A DNA stretch of 64,000 bases from Pelodera strongyloides (Eukaryota; Nematoda; Chromadorea; Rhabditida; Rhabditidae), in contig JAANDG010000381.1 of assembly GCA_036852015.1 (NCBI GenBank), positions 62,001-126,000 of the forward strand. Direction: 5' to 3'. The notes beneath the pieces are model-generated. The model worked only from the letters and a program-made list of their open reading frames with translations, was not told the DNA's origin and searched no databases. The position numbers were made by a program, and so were the translations under genes. Below, in pieces: positions 1 to 10,601 of the stretch (positions are counted from its first letter, which is position 1; each line of letters starts with the position of its first letter).

Positions 1-46
1 AGCGCTGAGGTCACAGAAACAGAATTGGCATACAATTCAAATTCAT

Positions 47-206
47 TCAAAGCGGTATGACACGTGGTTTGTGAAATATGGTAAACTATTTTAAATAAAA
101 TAAGACACCATTTGCAAAGTGCAATTATAGAAACTTCATTCCGTTACATTGTTTTCCGCACGGAACTGTACCGAAATTATCAAAACCACGTGCCATACTG
201 CTTTAA
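47..206. mobile_element. TTAA fold-back element, family G, copy 1
   Basis: The left end reads AAAGCGGTATGACACGTGG and the right end is its near inverse complement, ending in CTTTAA. The same ends recur at 3091-3219, and a left end alone at about 5026. It is a non-autonomous inverted-repeat element with no coding capacity. The left TTAA is degenerate (TCAA). The rest of 1-618 holds no supportable gene; the 78-codon ORF at 276-512 has no recognisable content. Confidence 0.6.
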
Positions 207-618
207 ATATCGATTGAACCTATGACGTCACAGATTGGTGAAAGTGGACAGAGGAAAAATGTTTGAAGAATTGAAATGACCCCCTGCCGCTCATTTTACG
301 ACCACATGCAGGATGTTGAGAGGCGGAGTCGCGCTGGAGATTGGACACGCCCCTTTTTACTGGTACAATTATTGATTGAAAAACGAGCATCAGTAGATTA
401 CGATAACCACTACAGTATTTTTTCTAGTCAATCTCATTCAAAAAATTTAAGTAACAAATTACATAACAAGGCAGCACGAAGTACGTATGAAAATCAAACT
501 TTTTTATTTTAACAACGGATTTTGTGTAGGTATATTGTTTAGTTAGGTTATCGTGGATGTTGGCACACATTTGGCGCGCAGCTGGCGCGCAGATGGCCCG
601 CAGCGCAAGAGGCCCAGC

Positions 619-1837
619 CTAGGCGGCAGGCTCTGCTGGCTCCGCAGGTTCCGCAGTACCAGCTTCCGTCGTAGGGGTCGTGGGGTTGGTCATAGTCGAC
701 GTGCCGGCTGATTTCATTTTCTTATCTGAAAAGTAAAACTACCGTAGTTAGATGCTGAGGAAAGCATGTTCATTGATTACCGTAACCCGAATCGATCATC
801 AGTCAGGCGAAAAGTCCGATAGAAAAGTTCAGTGTGCACGATTTTGCAACACAAACCAAGGAAGTGAGTGATACACGTATACAAATTAATCATCCAAATT
901 AAAGTTGCAATAAACTCTCACATTGCATATATCCAATACCAACAACGATGCACCACAGAACGCATACAATGAGAGCCATGACCTGGAAATGAACAATTTA
1001 AGGTTAAAGCGAAATAGCAGCCAGTTTTTGAAAGGCATCGAGTACACCAGCATTCTTACGCAGCTTATGCAAGTGAACATAAATTAGAATAAAAAAATGA
1101 ATCACCATGCACAATGTTGCGCCCACAACCAGGAAGATGATTAATTGCACAAGGCCAAGAACAAAGAAGACAAAGGACCAGACAAGCTCCTGCAAATAGT
1201 AACAGAAAGGTTATAGTATACATATTTCAGGTATACCCTGCGCGGACAACACGGCCAGGGCTTGCCTATAGGTATATGTGCGTTCGCGCACCTGTTGCGC
1301 GTTCTTGGCGCACGCCTGGTACAACAACAGGCTACGTACTTTACAAACGGAGTTAAAAAAGGCTAAGAATGCACAAAGCAAAATTATAAGGCTATGGATG
1401 GTACGGAACCCTTGACCTTTCGCCTTGGAGTCTATGTTCTTCGCCACTCGGCCATAACACTCACCACCATGAATGGGACTTTCTCCTCCTTTCCGAGCAC
1501 GATGATAAATAAGACGATAAAGGCGACAATGAGTTCGGGGAAGGACAAATGCTTGAAGAAAGAGTTGTGCTCCTTCTCATCGCCCAGCTTACAGTACATG
1601 ACGATGATCTTGGCCAGGATGGGCATCTGAACTTGATCCATGTTTCTCCCTCTAACTTTCTCTCTCTCTCTCTCTCTTTCTCTCCTATCTCTCTCTCCCT
1701 CTTCCTCTCCTCCCTCTCTAACTCTCCCTTTATCCCTCTCCCTCTCTCTTTCCTTCATTTCAGTAAAAACGAAAAGTAAAAACTAAACTTACCGGAGTGC
1801 ACATACGAACGAGATTGTGAAAGTTGAGCCTGATCAT
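619..1837 (-). CDS. Four-helix membrane protein, tandem paralogue 1
   Basis: Five exons on the minus strand (1837-1793, 1626-1465, 1189-1106, 982-922, 725-619) join with consistent phases into 152 residues. Four hydrophobic segments are visible, at about residues 10-28, 46-60, 72-92 and 98-114. They are followed by a short Thr/Pro/Ala/Glu-rich tail ending AEPAEPAA. The start at 1837 gives MIRLNF, the equivalent of the MKLSIN start of the neighbour. It is a paralogue of 3235-5353: exons 2 and 3 have identical lengths (162 and 84 bases) and share KIIVMY, ELIVA/EFVVA and GLVQ. A role in membrane organisation (MARVEL-like tetraspan) is a guess from topology only; I do not recognise the family. 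Intron 1 carries a CT microsatellite and intron 3 is largely a truncated TTAA element. Confidence 0.78.
1004..1099. mobile_element. TTAA fold-back element, family A, truncated copy inside an intron
   Basis: Starts TTAAAGCGAAATAGC and continues with the family A interior (CATCGAGTACACCAGCATTC, then ACATAAATTAGAATAAAAA). The right half is missing. It fills most of the 123-base intron 3 of the membrane-protein gene, so this intron was either enlarged by the element or largely built from it. Confidence 0.7.
1658..1752. repeat. CT-rich microsatellite
   Basis: An imperfect (CT)n/(TCTC)n tract in intron 1 of the first membrane-protein gene. The Arg/Glu-rich ORF read from its other strand is an artefact. 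Confidence 0.9.
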
Positions 1838-2159
1838 ATTTTTGATCGAGAAATACGACAAGAGAAGAAACTAACAAATATCGACAATGACCCGCTTCGT
1901 CTTTGTTTTCAGATTTTTTAAATTAGAATATTCGGGCTCGATCTTCCGCTGGTGCGTTGTGAGAGTGCGCGACTAGAACACACAGTTCTGTGCGCAGAGG
2001 GACATTCGCCCGATTTTGAGTGCGTTTCTGGAAAGTTTGATTTACCCGCCATCAGTTTCCCCATGCTACCTAACTAAAATCCATGGGAGCGAGTGTTTCT
2101 CCACGCGCACGGAGAGCTTACAATTGGTCAGTAAGCTGAAGTTAGGCCTTTTTTAAATA

Positions 2160-2285
2160 AATCTTTTACGCTTCAAGAGCGCGCACCTTTATTGAAGGGT
2201 GGAAATACAGTTTCAGTGTTTGCTTATGATACGTTCCTCAGGGATCCTGAATAGTAGGCGACGAGTTCCAGATGACAAATTGCTC
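2160..2285. repeat. Dispersed repeat, family J, copy 1
   Basis: A segment with TTCAAGAGCG, TGCTTATGATACGTTC and GTAGGCGACGAGTTCCAGAT. It matches 51410-51525, which carries the same phrases in the same order. No coding capacity is visible. The rest of 1838-2658 shows nothing supportable. Confidence 0.55.
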
Positions 2286-2658
2286 GACGTCTTCGGGCTA
2301 GGGCCAGGAGGGATCGCCCATGATTCCCTCGCCGGCTGGTGTTTACTTCCGGCTAGGGCCTTTTCATTTGCACATTTACGTACTTCTGTTCATACTTCCA
2401 AAGCACTTGTTACTTCCTCCTGTTCCTAATTCTGTTACTATTTCTGAATCAAAACGATATCAAGATCAATATAATATCAGACATGATGACATTTATTTTA
2501 CAATTCTGCCTCACAATAAAGCAGCAAATAAAGATAACACAATATATGCATGTATGATTCAAAAAGATAAACGTTTGGGCAAAAGTTGAATATAAATCAT
2601 TGTCGCATAGAATACAAAACAATTTCGGCGAGATATGATAGCGAGAAAATTTACAGTA

Positions 2659-3073
2659 TTAAAGGGTCAGGCCCATTTCAAATGACCCCTATTTTTGATG
2701 ATTCCATCTGATTCTTTATGTAAAATATAGCAGATACAATATTTTTCTAATTTTCAAGCGCAAAATTCACGCAGTATTCAGCAATTTACCATGGCCAGTC
2801 ATACCCAACTATGTATCGCAGTTGTCGCGCCCCTTCGTGCTAATTGGTCAATATGCTCTATTGGGTGTGGCAATTGCGATATTGGCCAATTAGCGCAAAG
2901 GGGCGTGACAACTGCGATAAATAGTTGGGTATGGCTGGCAATGGTAAATTGCCGAATACTGCGTGAATTTTGCGCTTGTAAATTAGAAAAGTATCGTATC
3001 CTGCTATATTACATAAAGAATCAGATGGAATCATCAAAAATAGGGGTCATTTGAAATGGGCCTGACCCTTTAA
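2659..3073. mobile_element. Long TTAA fold-back element, family C (415 bp)
   Basis: TTAAAGGGTCAGGCCCATTT at the left end is mirrored by the inverse complement at the right end, and the two arms of about 190 bases pair almost along their whole length around a short centre near 2860. The TTAA at both ends fits TTAA target-site use. A single left end of the same type (TTAAAGGGACAGGCCCAT) lies at about 61709. There is no ORF of substance, so it is non-autonomous. It lies between the two paralogous membrane-protein genes. Confidence 0.85.
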
Positions 3074-3090
3074 TTTAGCTCAAGAAAGCA

Positions 3091-3219
3091 TTAAAGCGGT
3101 ACAACACACGGTTTTGAAACGTTGCAAATTAATTTCAATACGCACTTGTGTTCCGTTGTCTGCGGGAAATGCACATAAGGGCGGAATACATTTCATGACC
3201 ACGTGTCATACCGCTTTAA
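3091..3219. mobile_element. TTAA fold-back element, family G, copy 2
   Basis: TTAAAGCGGTACAACACACGG at the left and CACGTGTCATACCGCTTTAA at the right form terminal inverted repeats. It lies only 15 bases beyond the stop codon of the downstream-running gene at 3235-5353, so it probably forms part of that gene's 3' UTR. Confidence 0.7.
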
Positions 3220-3234
3220 AAGTCAGAATTATGT

Positions 3235-5353
3235 TTATGCTTCCTCAGCCTCCGGTTCTGGCTCCTTGTTAGACTTAGACGGAGTTGGATTGTCACTGCG
3301 CTGAGTAGCGAATGTCTGCTCGGCATAGGAGGCCTTCTCATCCTTGTCTGCAAACGTCTTACTATATAAAAGAGTAACTGTAGCCTAATTTGCATACCGA
3401 TTTGCGTTAAGAAATGCAAATTTCCTGTTCGGGTATAAAAAGAGTTTCGCAGCTCAATATCAATTGTTTCCTATTAAGTGGATTTCTTATGATACGTTTG
3501 CAACTTTGTATATAAGTATGTCCATGCAAAACCAATCATATTTCCATGTAAGTCGCCTCAGGCGGCGTGAGCCGACTGGTGTTATATACTTGTAAACGAA
3601 TAAATAAGATTTTGAGCTACATCTTATTACTACATTCTTCAAAACCCTTATGAATGAGTTGATGAGGGGCATAGCGAGCTCCACTGACGAAATTTGGCGT
3701 GCAAGCGGTAACCTTTCGGCGTGCAAAGTCCATTTGGCCACGTGGTGGCGTGCAAAAATGCACGCGGAATAGAAGTGGCATGCAACCTGCTAGTCGTTAT
3801 CACGCCGCTTGCACCCCAATTTTCACGTTGCTCGAGATGATAAATAAGGTCTACAGTCTACACACGTACGCACTATATATTGTGAGAAACAGACACCGCA
3901 AATGCATTCTGCGGTGTGACTACGGATTTATGGATGTATCCATTGTTTTTTTTTATCTTGATTGATAATGCTCATAAAAACTCACACTTCTTATAGCCGA
4001 AGCCAACGAGGACACCCCACAAAACTAAGACGAGAAGACAAAGGACCTGCGAAAACAATCAATAAATGTTAGTTTTGATAGAGTGTTTTTGTTTGTATTG
4101 TCACTTGTCACCCGGGCCTCAAGATGATGTATTTTACAGGCCCCAACTATCCGTTACGCTATTCAGTCGCTAATATAAAATATTCGTTTACGTTACTTAT
4201 TTGGTTGTAATTGGCTAACTAAAGTCTCTAATAAGTCTCTAATAGAGTATGTTGCTACTGTAGGTAAAATTCCCCTATGCGAAACTGCGGTAACATGGGT
4301 GATACGAAAGCACAACATAAATACTCTATAAAACGCAAACAGTCTACCATAGTTCCATAGGCGCCTTGAATCATAATGAGGATTATCTGCACTAGTCCGA
4401 TGACAACCATGACGAAAGACACGAATAGTTCCTGCAAAACAAAATCTTTCTAATTTATATTATTATTATTTCAATACAGCGCGAACTGTTGTTTGTGCGC
4501 GACAAAGAAAAGTAGGTGCGCCTGCATATCCCTCTCGCACAGCCCCCAGCCTCCGCCAGACTGTCGCCATCGGCTCACGTGCTAACTGAATTCGTTCGCG
4601 AAAATCTAACAATTATAGGGCAAAGTCGCCTGCATAGATCTTTGTCATTATACGATGTTCGCGCCTGATTCTCGCTCTTTCGCATGCGCAATGTCAACAT
4701 TTTGGTTTATATCTGCCTAGCATAAGACAAGACCTTATATACAGTTTATGAGCCCAACAGCCCAACTATAATTTATGTAAGCCCAACATAAGATCTATAT
4801 ACAGTTTAAAAGTTTATAGCTATAGCTCTTAGTCTTACCACAAGGAACCGTATCTTGTCCTCCTGGCTAAGCACCACCATGACCCCTACGACGATAGCGA
4901 CCACAAATTCGGGCCACGAAAAATGCCGGGCAACCGTCTCCTGTCCACTAGTGCTGCTCAGCTTGACGTACATGACGATAATCTTGATCAGGATCAGGAG
5001 CTGAATAACATGTGTTATGAAATTATTAAAGCGGTATGGCACGTGGTCCTTGATATTAACTTGTTCTGCGCTGTTCCATTTGCGCAGCCTTGCACATGAA
5101 CAGATAAAAATTGCGTTGTGCAGTTTGGACATCACTCATTATCTTTTTGGCACACGAAATGGTGAATCGCATACGTGCATGCGCATGCAGTTGAATGGAA
5201 AGCTTCCTAAAGGCCTAAAGGGTCAGGCTTACGAGAGAATCTGCATCCAATATGTTTCACTCAGTATTTCATTACTAGTTATATTCAGGTGAAGCTCACC
5301 GGTAAAAGGAGCCGGACCACATTGAGAATTGTTATATTAATGCTCAGTTTCAT
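3235..5353 (-). CDS. Four-helix membrane protein, tandem paralogue 2
   Basis: Five minus-strand exons (5353-5300, 5000-4839, 4431-4348, 4046-3988, 3361-3235) give 161 residues with consistent phases. Hydrophobic segments lie at about residues 12-32, 48-62, 75-96 and 101-118. A charged cytoplasmic-type tail of about 42 residues follows, with Lys/Asp/Glu and a PEPEAEEA end. FSWPEF precedes helix 2. The start at 5353 (MKLSIN) precedes the first helix directly, with no signal peptide. It shares exon plan and motifs with the gene at 619-1837 and is clearly a tandem duplicate. The tail differs in length and charge, so the two proteins probably diverged in cytoplasmic partners. The function is not recognised; a MARVEL-like tetraspan is one possibility. 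Confidence 0.8.
5026..5060. mobile_element. TTAA element, family G, left end only
   Basis: TTAAAGCGGTATGGCACGTGG matches the family G terminus. I could not find its right end nearby. It lies in intron 1 of the second membrane-protein gene. Confidence 0.45.
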
Positions 5354-5589
5354 GTTGATAGAGATTACTCAGTCGTTGGGCGAAGAATATCAAAATGATG
5401 AATCTTCTTACAAGGATTTGCATCCGAATAAAAATCCAATTTGAATGCGTTGAATTTGCATAGTATTTGCATTCACAATTTGTGCAAATTAGCCGCAACT
5501 CATTGAAAATTACGAATTACTGTTCGTGGTTAGACAATCTGCAATTCTATAGAGAGAGAAGACTTTTGACGAGAACCTAATTTTGGGGG

Positions 5590-6010
5590 TTAAAGGAGGA
5601 GGCTCACGAGAATGAAGTGCTCAAATAGTTTCCTTTTATCGAAGGATAATGGGTTTATCTTCCAAAAAAACAAGTCTTATAAGGTTCAGCACTTTAGTTT
5701 GGAGGAATTAATTAATCTAAGAACTCGAAGTCAAATAAAATAACCTATCGTATGCAAGGTAGACTTCAAAGCTAAACATGCAAATTTACAAGTCATTTTG
5801 CAAGCCAGCACAAAATTTGCATGCCCACTATGGAAATCAACTATTTTTTACAATCCAAAATTTTGATAGAATTCATAGTTTTATATTGATTTACTCCTTC
5901 CAGTTAAAAGCTTTTGCATTGTAAAGCGTGTCTTTCGGAACTTAATACCATCATCTTTCGATAAAAGGAAACCATTCGAGCACTTCATTCTCGTGAGCCT
6001 CCTCCTTTAA
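5590..6010. mobile_element. TTAA fold-back element, family D (421 bp)
   Basis: TTAAAGGAGGAGGCTCACGA at the left is repeated in inverse complement at the right (ending CCTCCTTTAA). The arms continue through a GAATGAAGTGCTC.. / ..GAGCACTTCATTC pair and a TTTCCTTTTATCG.. / ..CGATAAAAGGAAA pair. The centre is AT-rich. A right half of the same family is at 49096-49178. It is non-coding and probably moved by a TTAA-type transposase supplied elsewhere. Confidence 0.82.
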
Positions 6011-6017
6011 ACCCTAC

Positions 6018-6235
6018 ACAGGAAAACGAAATAACTGCCGAAACCACAAAAAAACCGTCGTTGGCCAGTCACCAAATGTTTTTTTTACCGAAAAAACCAT
6101 CTGGTGACTGGTTCGTGACCATTTGGTGAGGGTTTCGATAAAACTTGATTAACACATGGTCACGAAGAGGTCATCAAATGGGCTGCCCCACGAAAAAAAC
6201 AATGAACCGTCACCAAATGGTTCCTCCGGTTCCTA
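6018..6235. repeat. Dispersed hairpin-like repeat, family I, copy 1
   Basis: Carries ACACAGGAAA, CAGTCACCAAATG, CATCTGGTGACTGG, TCATCAAATGGGCTG and a GGTTCCTCCGGTTCC end. The same phrases occur in the same order at 37512-37590, 51515-51640 and 54958-55130. The CACCAAATGG and CCATCTGGTG blocks can pair, so RNA from it could fold. Confidence 0.6.
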
Positions 6236-6749
6236 TGATTATGATCTAAAAGTATTTTTGTCCATAGCGGAAATTAATCGACTAGTGCAATTAGAATTAG
6301 AAGTAGCTTGCGAAAAATAAAGTCAAAAACGTGTGACTGCACCCCCAAAGAAACTGTCCTTTTACTAGACGAAGGTGTAAAGAAAACTTTAGTACGATTA
6401 CTTTTCTAATTAAAGTAAAGGCGCGGCAGTGTGTTTTTCCAACTGAATAAGCCTAATTTGTTCATTAGGCTAGGTCAAGGTTACCATACCAAATTTAAAG
6501 CTCCTAGTTCTAGTTTACAACATGTTATGGTCATTCGCATAAAACAAGTTGAATTTAGTATTTCTAGAGAAACAACCGTGTATATGACATCAACATAGCC
6601 CAAGACACGAGAACACTTATGTAGAGCTTTTTTTTGTGCGTTATTCAATTGTCTACCTACAGTTCACACCTAATAAATTTGTCGTGTTTATGCAATTTAT
6701 GTTTCCTAGTTACCCTGATTATCCTTACAGCCACACCCTATCCTATATA

Positions 6750-6920
6750 CTCCACTTCTTCTAGTCTATAGATAAAGAGGTTCATTAGTAACTAAGTCAC
6801 TAATAAGTCCAGTTTAAGTTTTAACTTAATTGTTAAACTCCACTTATTCTAGTCTATAGATAAAGAGGTTCATTAGTAACTAAGTCAATAAGTCCAGTTT
6901 AAGTCTTAACTTAATTTTTA
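6750..6920. repeat. Direct tandem duplication, 88-base unit
   Basis: Two near-identical copies, 6750-6837 and 6838-6920. Each contains CTAGTCTATAGATAAAGAGG and TAAGTCCAGTTTAAG. The second copy lacks a few bases (AAGTCACTAATAAGT against AAGTCAATAAGT). No gene is seen between 5354 and 7465. Confidence 0.85.
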
Positions 6921-7260
6921 AACTTCCGAGTGTATAACTATGACTCGTAGAGTTGCCGTGGAAACTCTGCGAATTATCACGGCCGTAGTTCCTTTTGTTA
7001 TTAAATTTGTATAATATGGCTTCCCCGTTTTTTTAATCACGCGAAGTTATTGGAAGTTGACACTTTATGCCCAACTAGCACTAGGTAGGGCCACTGGGCT
7101 CAATAGACGGCCACACTTTTTATACCTCTATCAAACGTTGTAATATTATTACAGTACTTTTTCTCGATAGTAGTCTTACCTTTACAAAACTTGCGCAGTT
7201 CATTTTATGTCGTAATAAATTTTATGCAACGTTGGAGTAGAACTTTCGTGATTCCTTTTT

Positions 7261-7441
7261 TTAAGCGCAATACCAGCCGGTTTTTGAAACGCACCGAGTA
7301 CATCAGCATTCTTATGCAGCATATGCAAATGAACATAAATTAGAATAAAAAATCGATCTCAATTCGAGCAAATTAGCATAAATACGTAAGAATTCAGTTG
7401 TCCACGATGCGTTTCATAATCCGGCCGGTATTTCGCTTTAA
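7261..7441. mobile_element. TTAA fold-back element, family A
   Basis: TTAAGCGCAATACCAGCCGG at the left and CCGGCCGGTATTTCGCTTTAA-type inverse at the right, with the family A interior between. It ends 24 bases before the start codon at 7466, so it forms the immediate upstream region or 5' UTR of that gene. Confidence 0.85.
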
Positions 7442-7465
7442 GCTGAAATTAGTCACTATTCAAGG

Positions 7466-10151
7466 ATGAGCTTCCGGTCTTCGTTCCACAATTTTCACGT
7501 TTCTGGGCTAATATCATTCCTGACTTTTTTAATCATGGTGTTTGGATACATTCAAGTAAGACAAACGATACCCCAACAGGACAAATATGTTAGTAAGTTA
7601 GTGTTTTTATTTTGAAAATTTTACTATATAACCAGAACAATGGCCATGGTACATTATTTGCATGCCATCATGCTCATAAGTCATAACTTAGTGCGCGAGA
7701 AACGCCATGTAGCACGCATGCGGCGCAGTTGTGGCATGTTTGCCGCGCCCTTCATCAGGAATAGCCATTGCTTTCGACATACAGTGCGCGTCATAAGTAT
7801 CCGAGCACCCCCAAATCTAACACTAAGGCGCTTTTTTGAGAAAATCAACCATCCTACTAAATCGGGATGGTCAAACCTAGTGACAAAAAATTTCAGAATC
7901 AAGAGACAAAATCAAAAATTTCCGAAAAATGCACCACCGAATCGCCGCGCAACCTTCACTCGCATTTGCGCAAGCGTGGTTTCATTGTACTGTGTGGCCG
8001 ATGCGAAAAAACTGAAACTAATGCCAGATTATATTATATGATATTTATATTTAAATTGATTTTCTTATGTACTAATTTCAGCGCTCGGCCAGCAATTTAC
8101 AATTGATTGTGCTGATTACAACACAATGAATCAATACACATTTGAACAAGCTCAAAAGGTTGGTTAGAAGGATATTCTTTAATAATTCACTTGTAAAGTA
8201 ACACGGTGGGCCCCCAGGTGTGTGCCAAATGTGTACAAAGCATATATGGCGCAAGTGCCGCGCCACAGGTGATCGCAACTATTTCAAATTACCTCCAAAA
8301 AGTGTGCCGCAGGTGCGCGATAGTTTCGCCGCACGCAATTTTTCGTCGTAGTCCTTTCCCTTTAGGGCCTCGGTGGCCCATTGGAAACGTCCGCGCTTCG
8401 CAGTCAGCCGACCCGAGTTCGAATCCAGCCACAACACACACTCAATGCCACCGAGGCGGGGAAAATCGAGGCGAATCCCCCATTGCCTAGCCTGAAGACT
8501 TCGAGGGATTTGTCCTTTCGTCTCGTCGTCAAACACTCTGTATAACTCCACAAAACCTCATTGGAAAGATCAAGGATCGACATTATCTGAAGAAAAATCG
8601 CCCCTCCACGCATTCCCCGCGGATTGAAGAAGCACGACGCTAGAAACCTTCCGCACTTGTTCCATGTACTTGATTGATGTTGTATCTGATTGATTGTATG
8701 TGTGAATAAAGTAGTGATATTTTTTTTCTATTGTTGTCACATAACTTATTACGCGAAATTACACTGTATTTATTTTTCAATAAATCTTTTTTCGTGTCTA
8801 ATGACTGACTAACCATGCTCACGCCCTTTAGTAAGGGTGTAAGTCTTCAGATAAATCGTTGACATCGAGTTGCGTTTTAATATTTTTCGGTTCAGGTTTG
8901 GCGGTTGAACCTTACGGAGTTCTACGGTACAGGAACGACTAGACCGGAAAACAACAATAAACAAATGAGGTTAAGACTATAGCGATTAATAAATACCGAG
9001 TACACGGATAAATCGATAAAAAAAAAGCAATTGGCATATACCATAAATCAATAATTAGATCATTTTCTTCAGGTTCACCTCATTCACCTACCAAGACATT
9101 GGCACGTGGGAGTGCTGTATAAAACAAGCGCAAGAAAATGACTACGTCTGTTACAGTACACCGGTCAGGCCAAATGGGGGTATTGGTGCGTTATTTTCAT
9201 ATACACAACGTAAACTATAAACACAGTTGAAAAGCTTGCTCGGCCTACGCAAAACCTCGCACTCCTCTTTTACTTGGGGTAGGGAGTGCTTACGTGCATA
9301 GTGCTTGGATCTTTCCTTGTTCATGTTCCATATAAATACTATATTACATTGTTTCCCTTTCACCGCTAACACTGCAAATCCATTATAATTACAAATCTGG
9401 TGTTTATGATAATACCACTTAGTATTTCAGGCAACCAATATACACAGTATCCCGGACAAGTCGTCACACAATTTCCTGGCCAAGTTCGTTCCTTTTTCAA
9501 GTTAAACTCCTAACTAATCAATTAGTTTTCCGGATATGTAATTGGACGAAATTACCTTAAAACGATGGAAGGCCTAGTAGTCCTTGCCATCAATGTTCTG
9601 ATTTTGATACATTGCAAACATGATAAGTTTCCAGGTCATAACCCAATATCCAGGTCAACAAGTCACTCAATATCCAGGACAAGTGATCACACAATACCCT
9701 GGACAGGTAATACGTTCTTTTAATCTCATTCACCAATAGACAAGGCTGGCAAACGAATTTCGTACTAAAGCTTTAGCTTTGTCAACCACCGATAATATAA
9801 TTATTGATTGTAGGTCGTCACTCAATACCCCGGACAACCAGTTACGCAGTTACCTCCAGGAGGACAAATAGGAGGTATTTCCTACACATGCACGATAAAT
9901 TATAAACCTTTGGAAAAAAGAGAATAGCTTAAAAACGAAATAATAGATTTCACTCCAGACTAATCAAACAGTGATGTACAAAAGCTTCAAAAACCACTCT
10001 CCAAAATCAATACGCCATGTGCCTGACCAAACAAAACCCCTTTGTTTCAGGAAATCTGGATCCAATAGCCGCCGTTGTTCTCTACGTGGCCAATATAGTA
10101 GTGAAGCTCTTCAACGTTCAGCCCGCCACTAGCTCATACCCCAACGGATGA
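7466..10151 (+). CDS. Ig-like domain protein with VTQYPGQ heptad repeats
   Basis: Eight exons (7466-7592, 8082-8158, 8896-8969, 9073-9185, 9431-9483, 9635-9706, 9814-9874, 10051-10151) join in phase to give 225 residues. Residues 13-30 are hydrophobic (signal peptide or signal anchor). Residues about 44-115 carry an Ig-like signature: C52, W70 and D101-x-G103-x-W105-x-C107, with extra cysteines C108 and C115. Exons 4 to 6 encode repeats of V-x-T-Q-x-P-G-Q. The last exon encodes a hydrophobic stretch (AAVVLYVANIVVKL) and a short tail, so a second membrane contact is possible. The start is the only ATG in frame ahead of the hydrophobic segment. The family was not recognised; a cell-surface or extracellular-matrix role is inferred from architecture. 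Confidence 0.75.
8365..8640 (+). mobile_element. tRNA-derived SINE-like element
   Basis: Begins with a tRNA-like head: an A-box-like GGTGGCCCATTGG and a B-box GAGTTCGAATCC. A body of about 200 bases follows (CCACCGAGGCGGGG, CTGAAGACTTCGAGGG) that differs from the SINEs at 26827 and 62651. It is an independent or older family, and no clear target duplication was found. It lies in intron 2 of the Ig-like gene. The body ORFs on both strands are spurious. Confidence 0.5.
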
Positions 10152-10160
10152 AAAAAAATC

Positions 10161-10166
10161 AATAAA
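10161..10166 (+). terminator. Poly(A) signal AATAAA of the Ig/PGQ gene
   Basis: AATAAA lies ten bases after the TGA at 10149-10151, and a second copy lies at 10210-10215. The convergent ALY gene ends at 10602. Confidence 0.6.
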
Positions 10167-10601
10167 AAGGACTTCCTCTCCGCAATGTGTACGCAATCCA
10201 TAATACCCCAATAAACAAAGAAAGCAGAAAGAAGGCAATTAACCGAGCATTTATTAAACAAAAATGAGTTCGACTATATATCATTGAGATATAAATTGCA
10301 CCACCACATCAAAATAATATGCAGCAAACTGCCCAGAAAGAAGCATTCAAACAATAGATAAATAAATAAATAAAACAATAAAATACAGCAATTATTGCGT
10401 TTTTTGGTAGATCAACAGGTAAAATATAAATTGGTCGGAACACACACTAAATAAAAGTCCAAACAAGGGAGGGTAAATCAGGTAGATACACATTTTAACA
10501 GGGGTTTCCATTTCGGCACATGCTTCATAGAGCAAACGATGAGCAAAAATAACAATAATAATAATAATTTCAAAGAAAAACTACAATTAAGAACCGGCCG
10601 A

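Noticed and set aside
8206..8613. Overlapping ORFs on both strands
   Set aside because: They lie in a SINE-like element and a GC islet inside an intron of the Ig-like gene.
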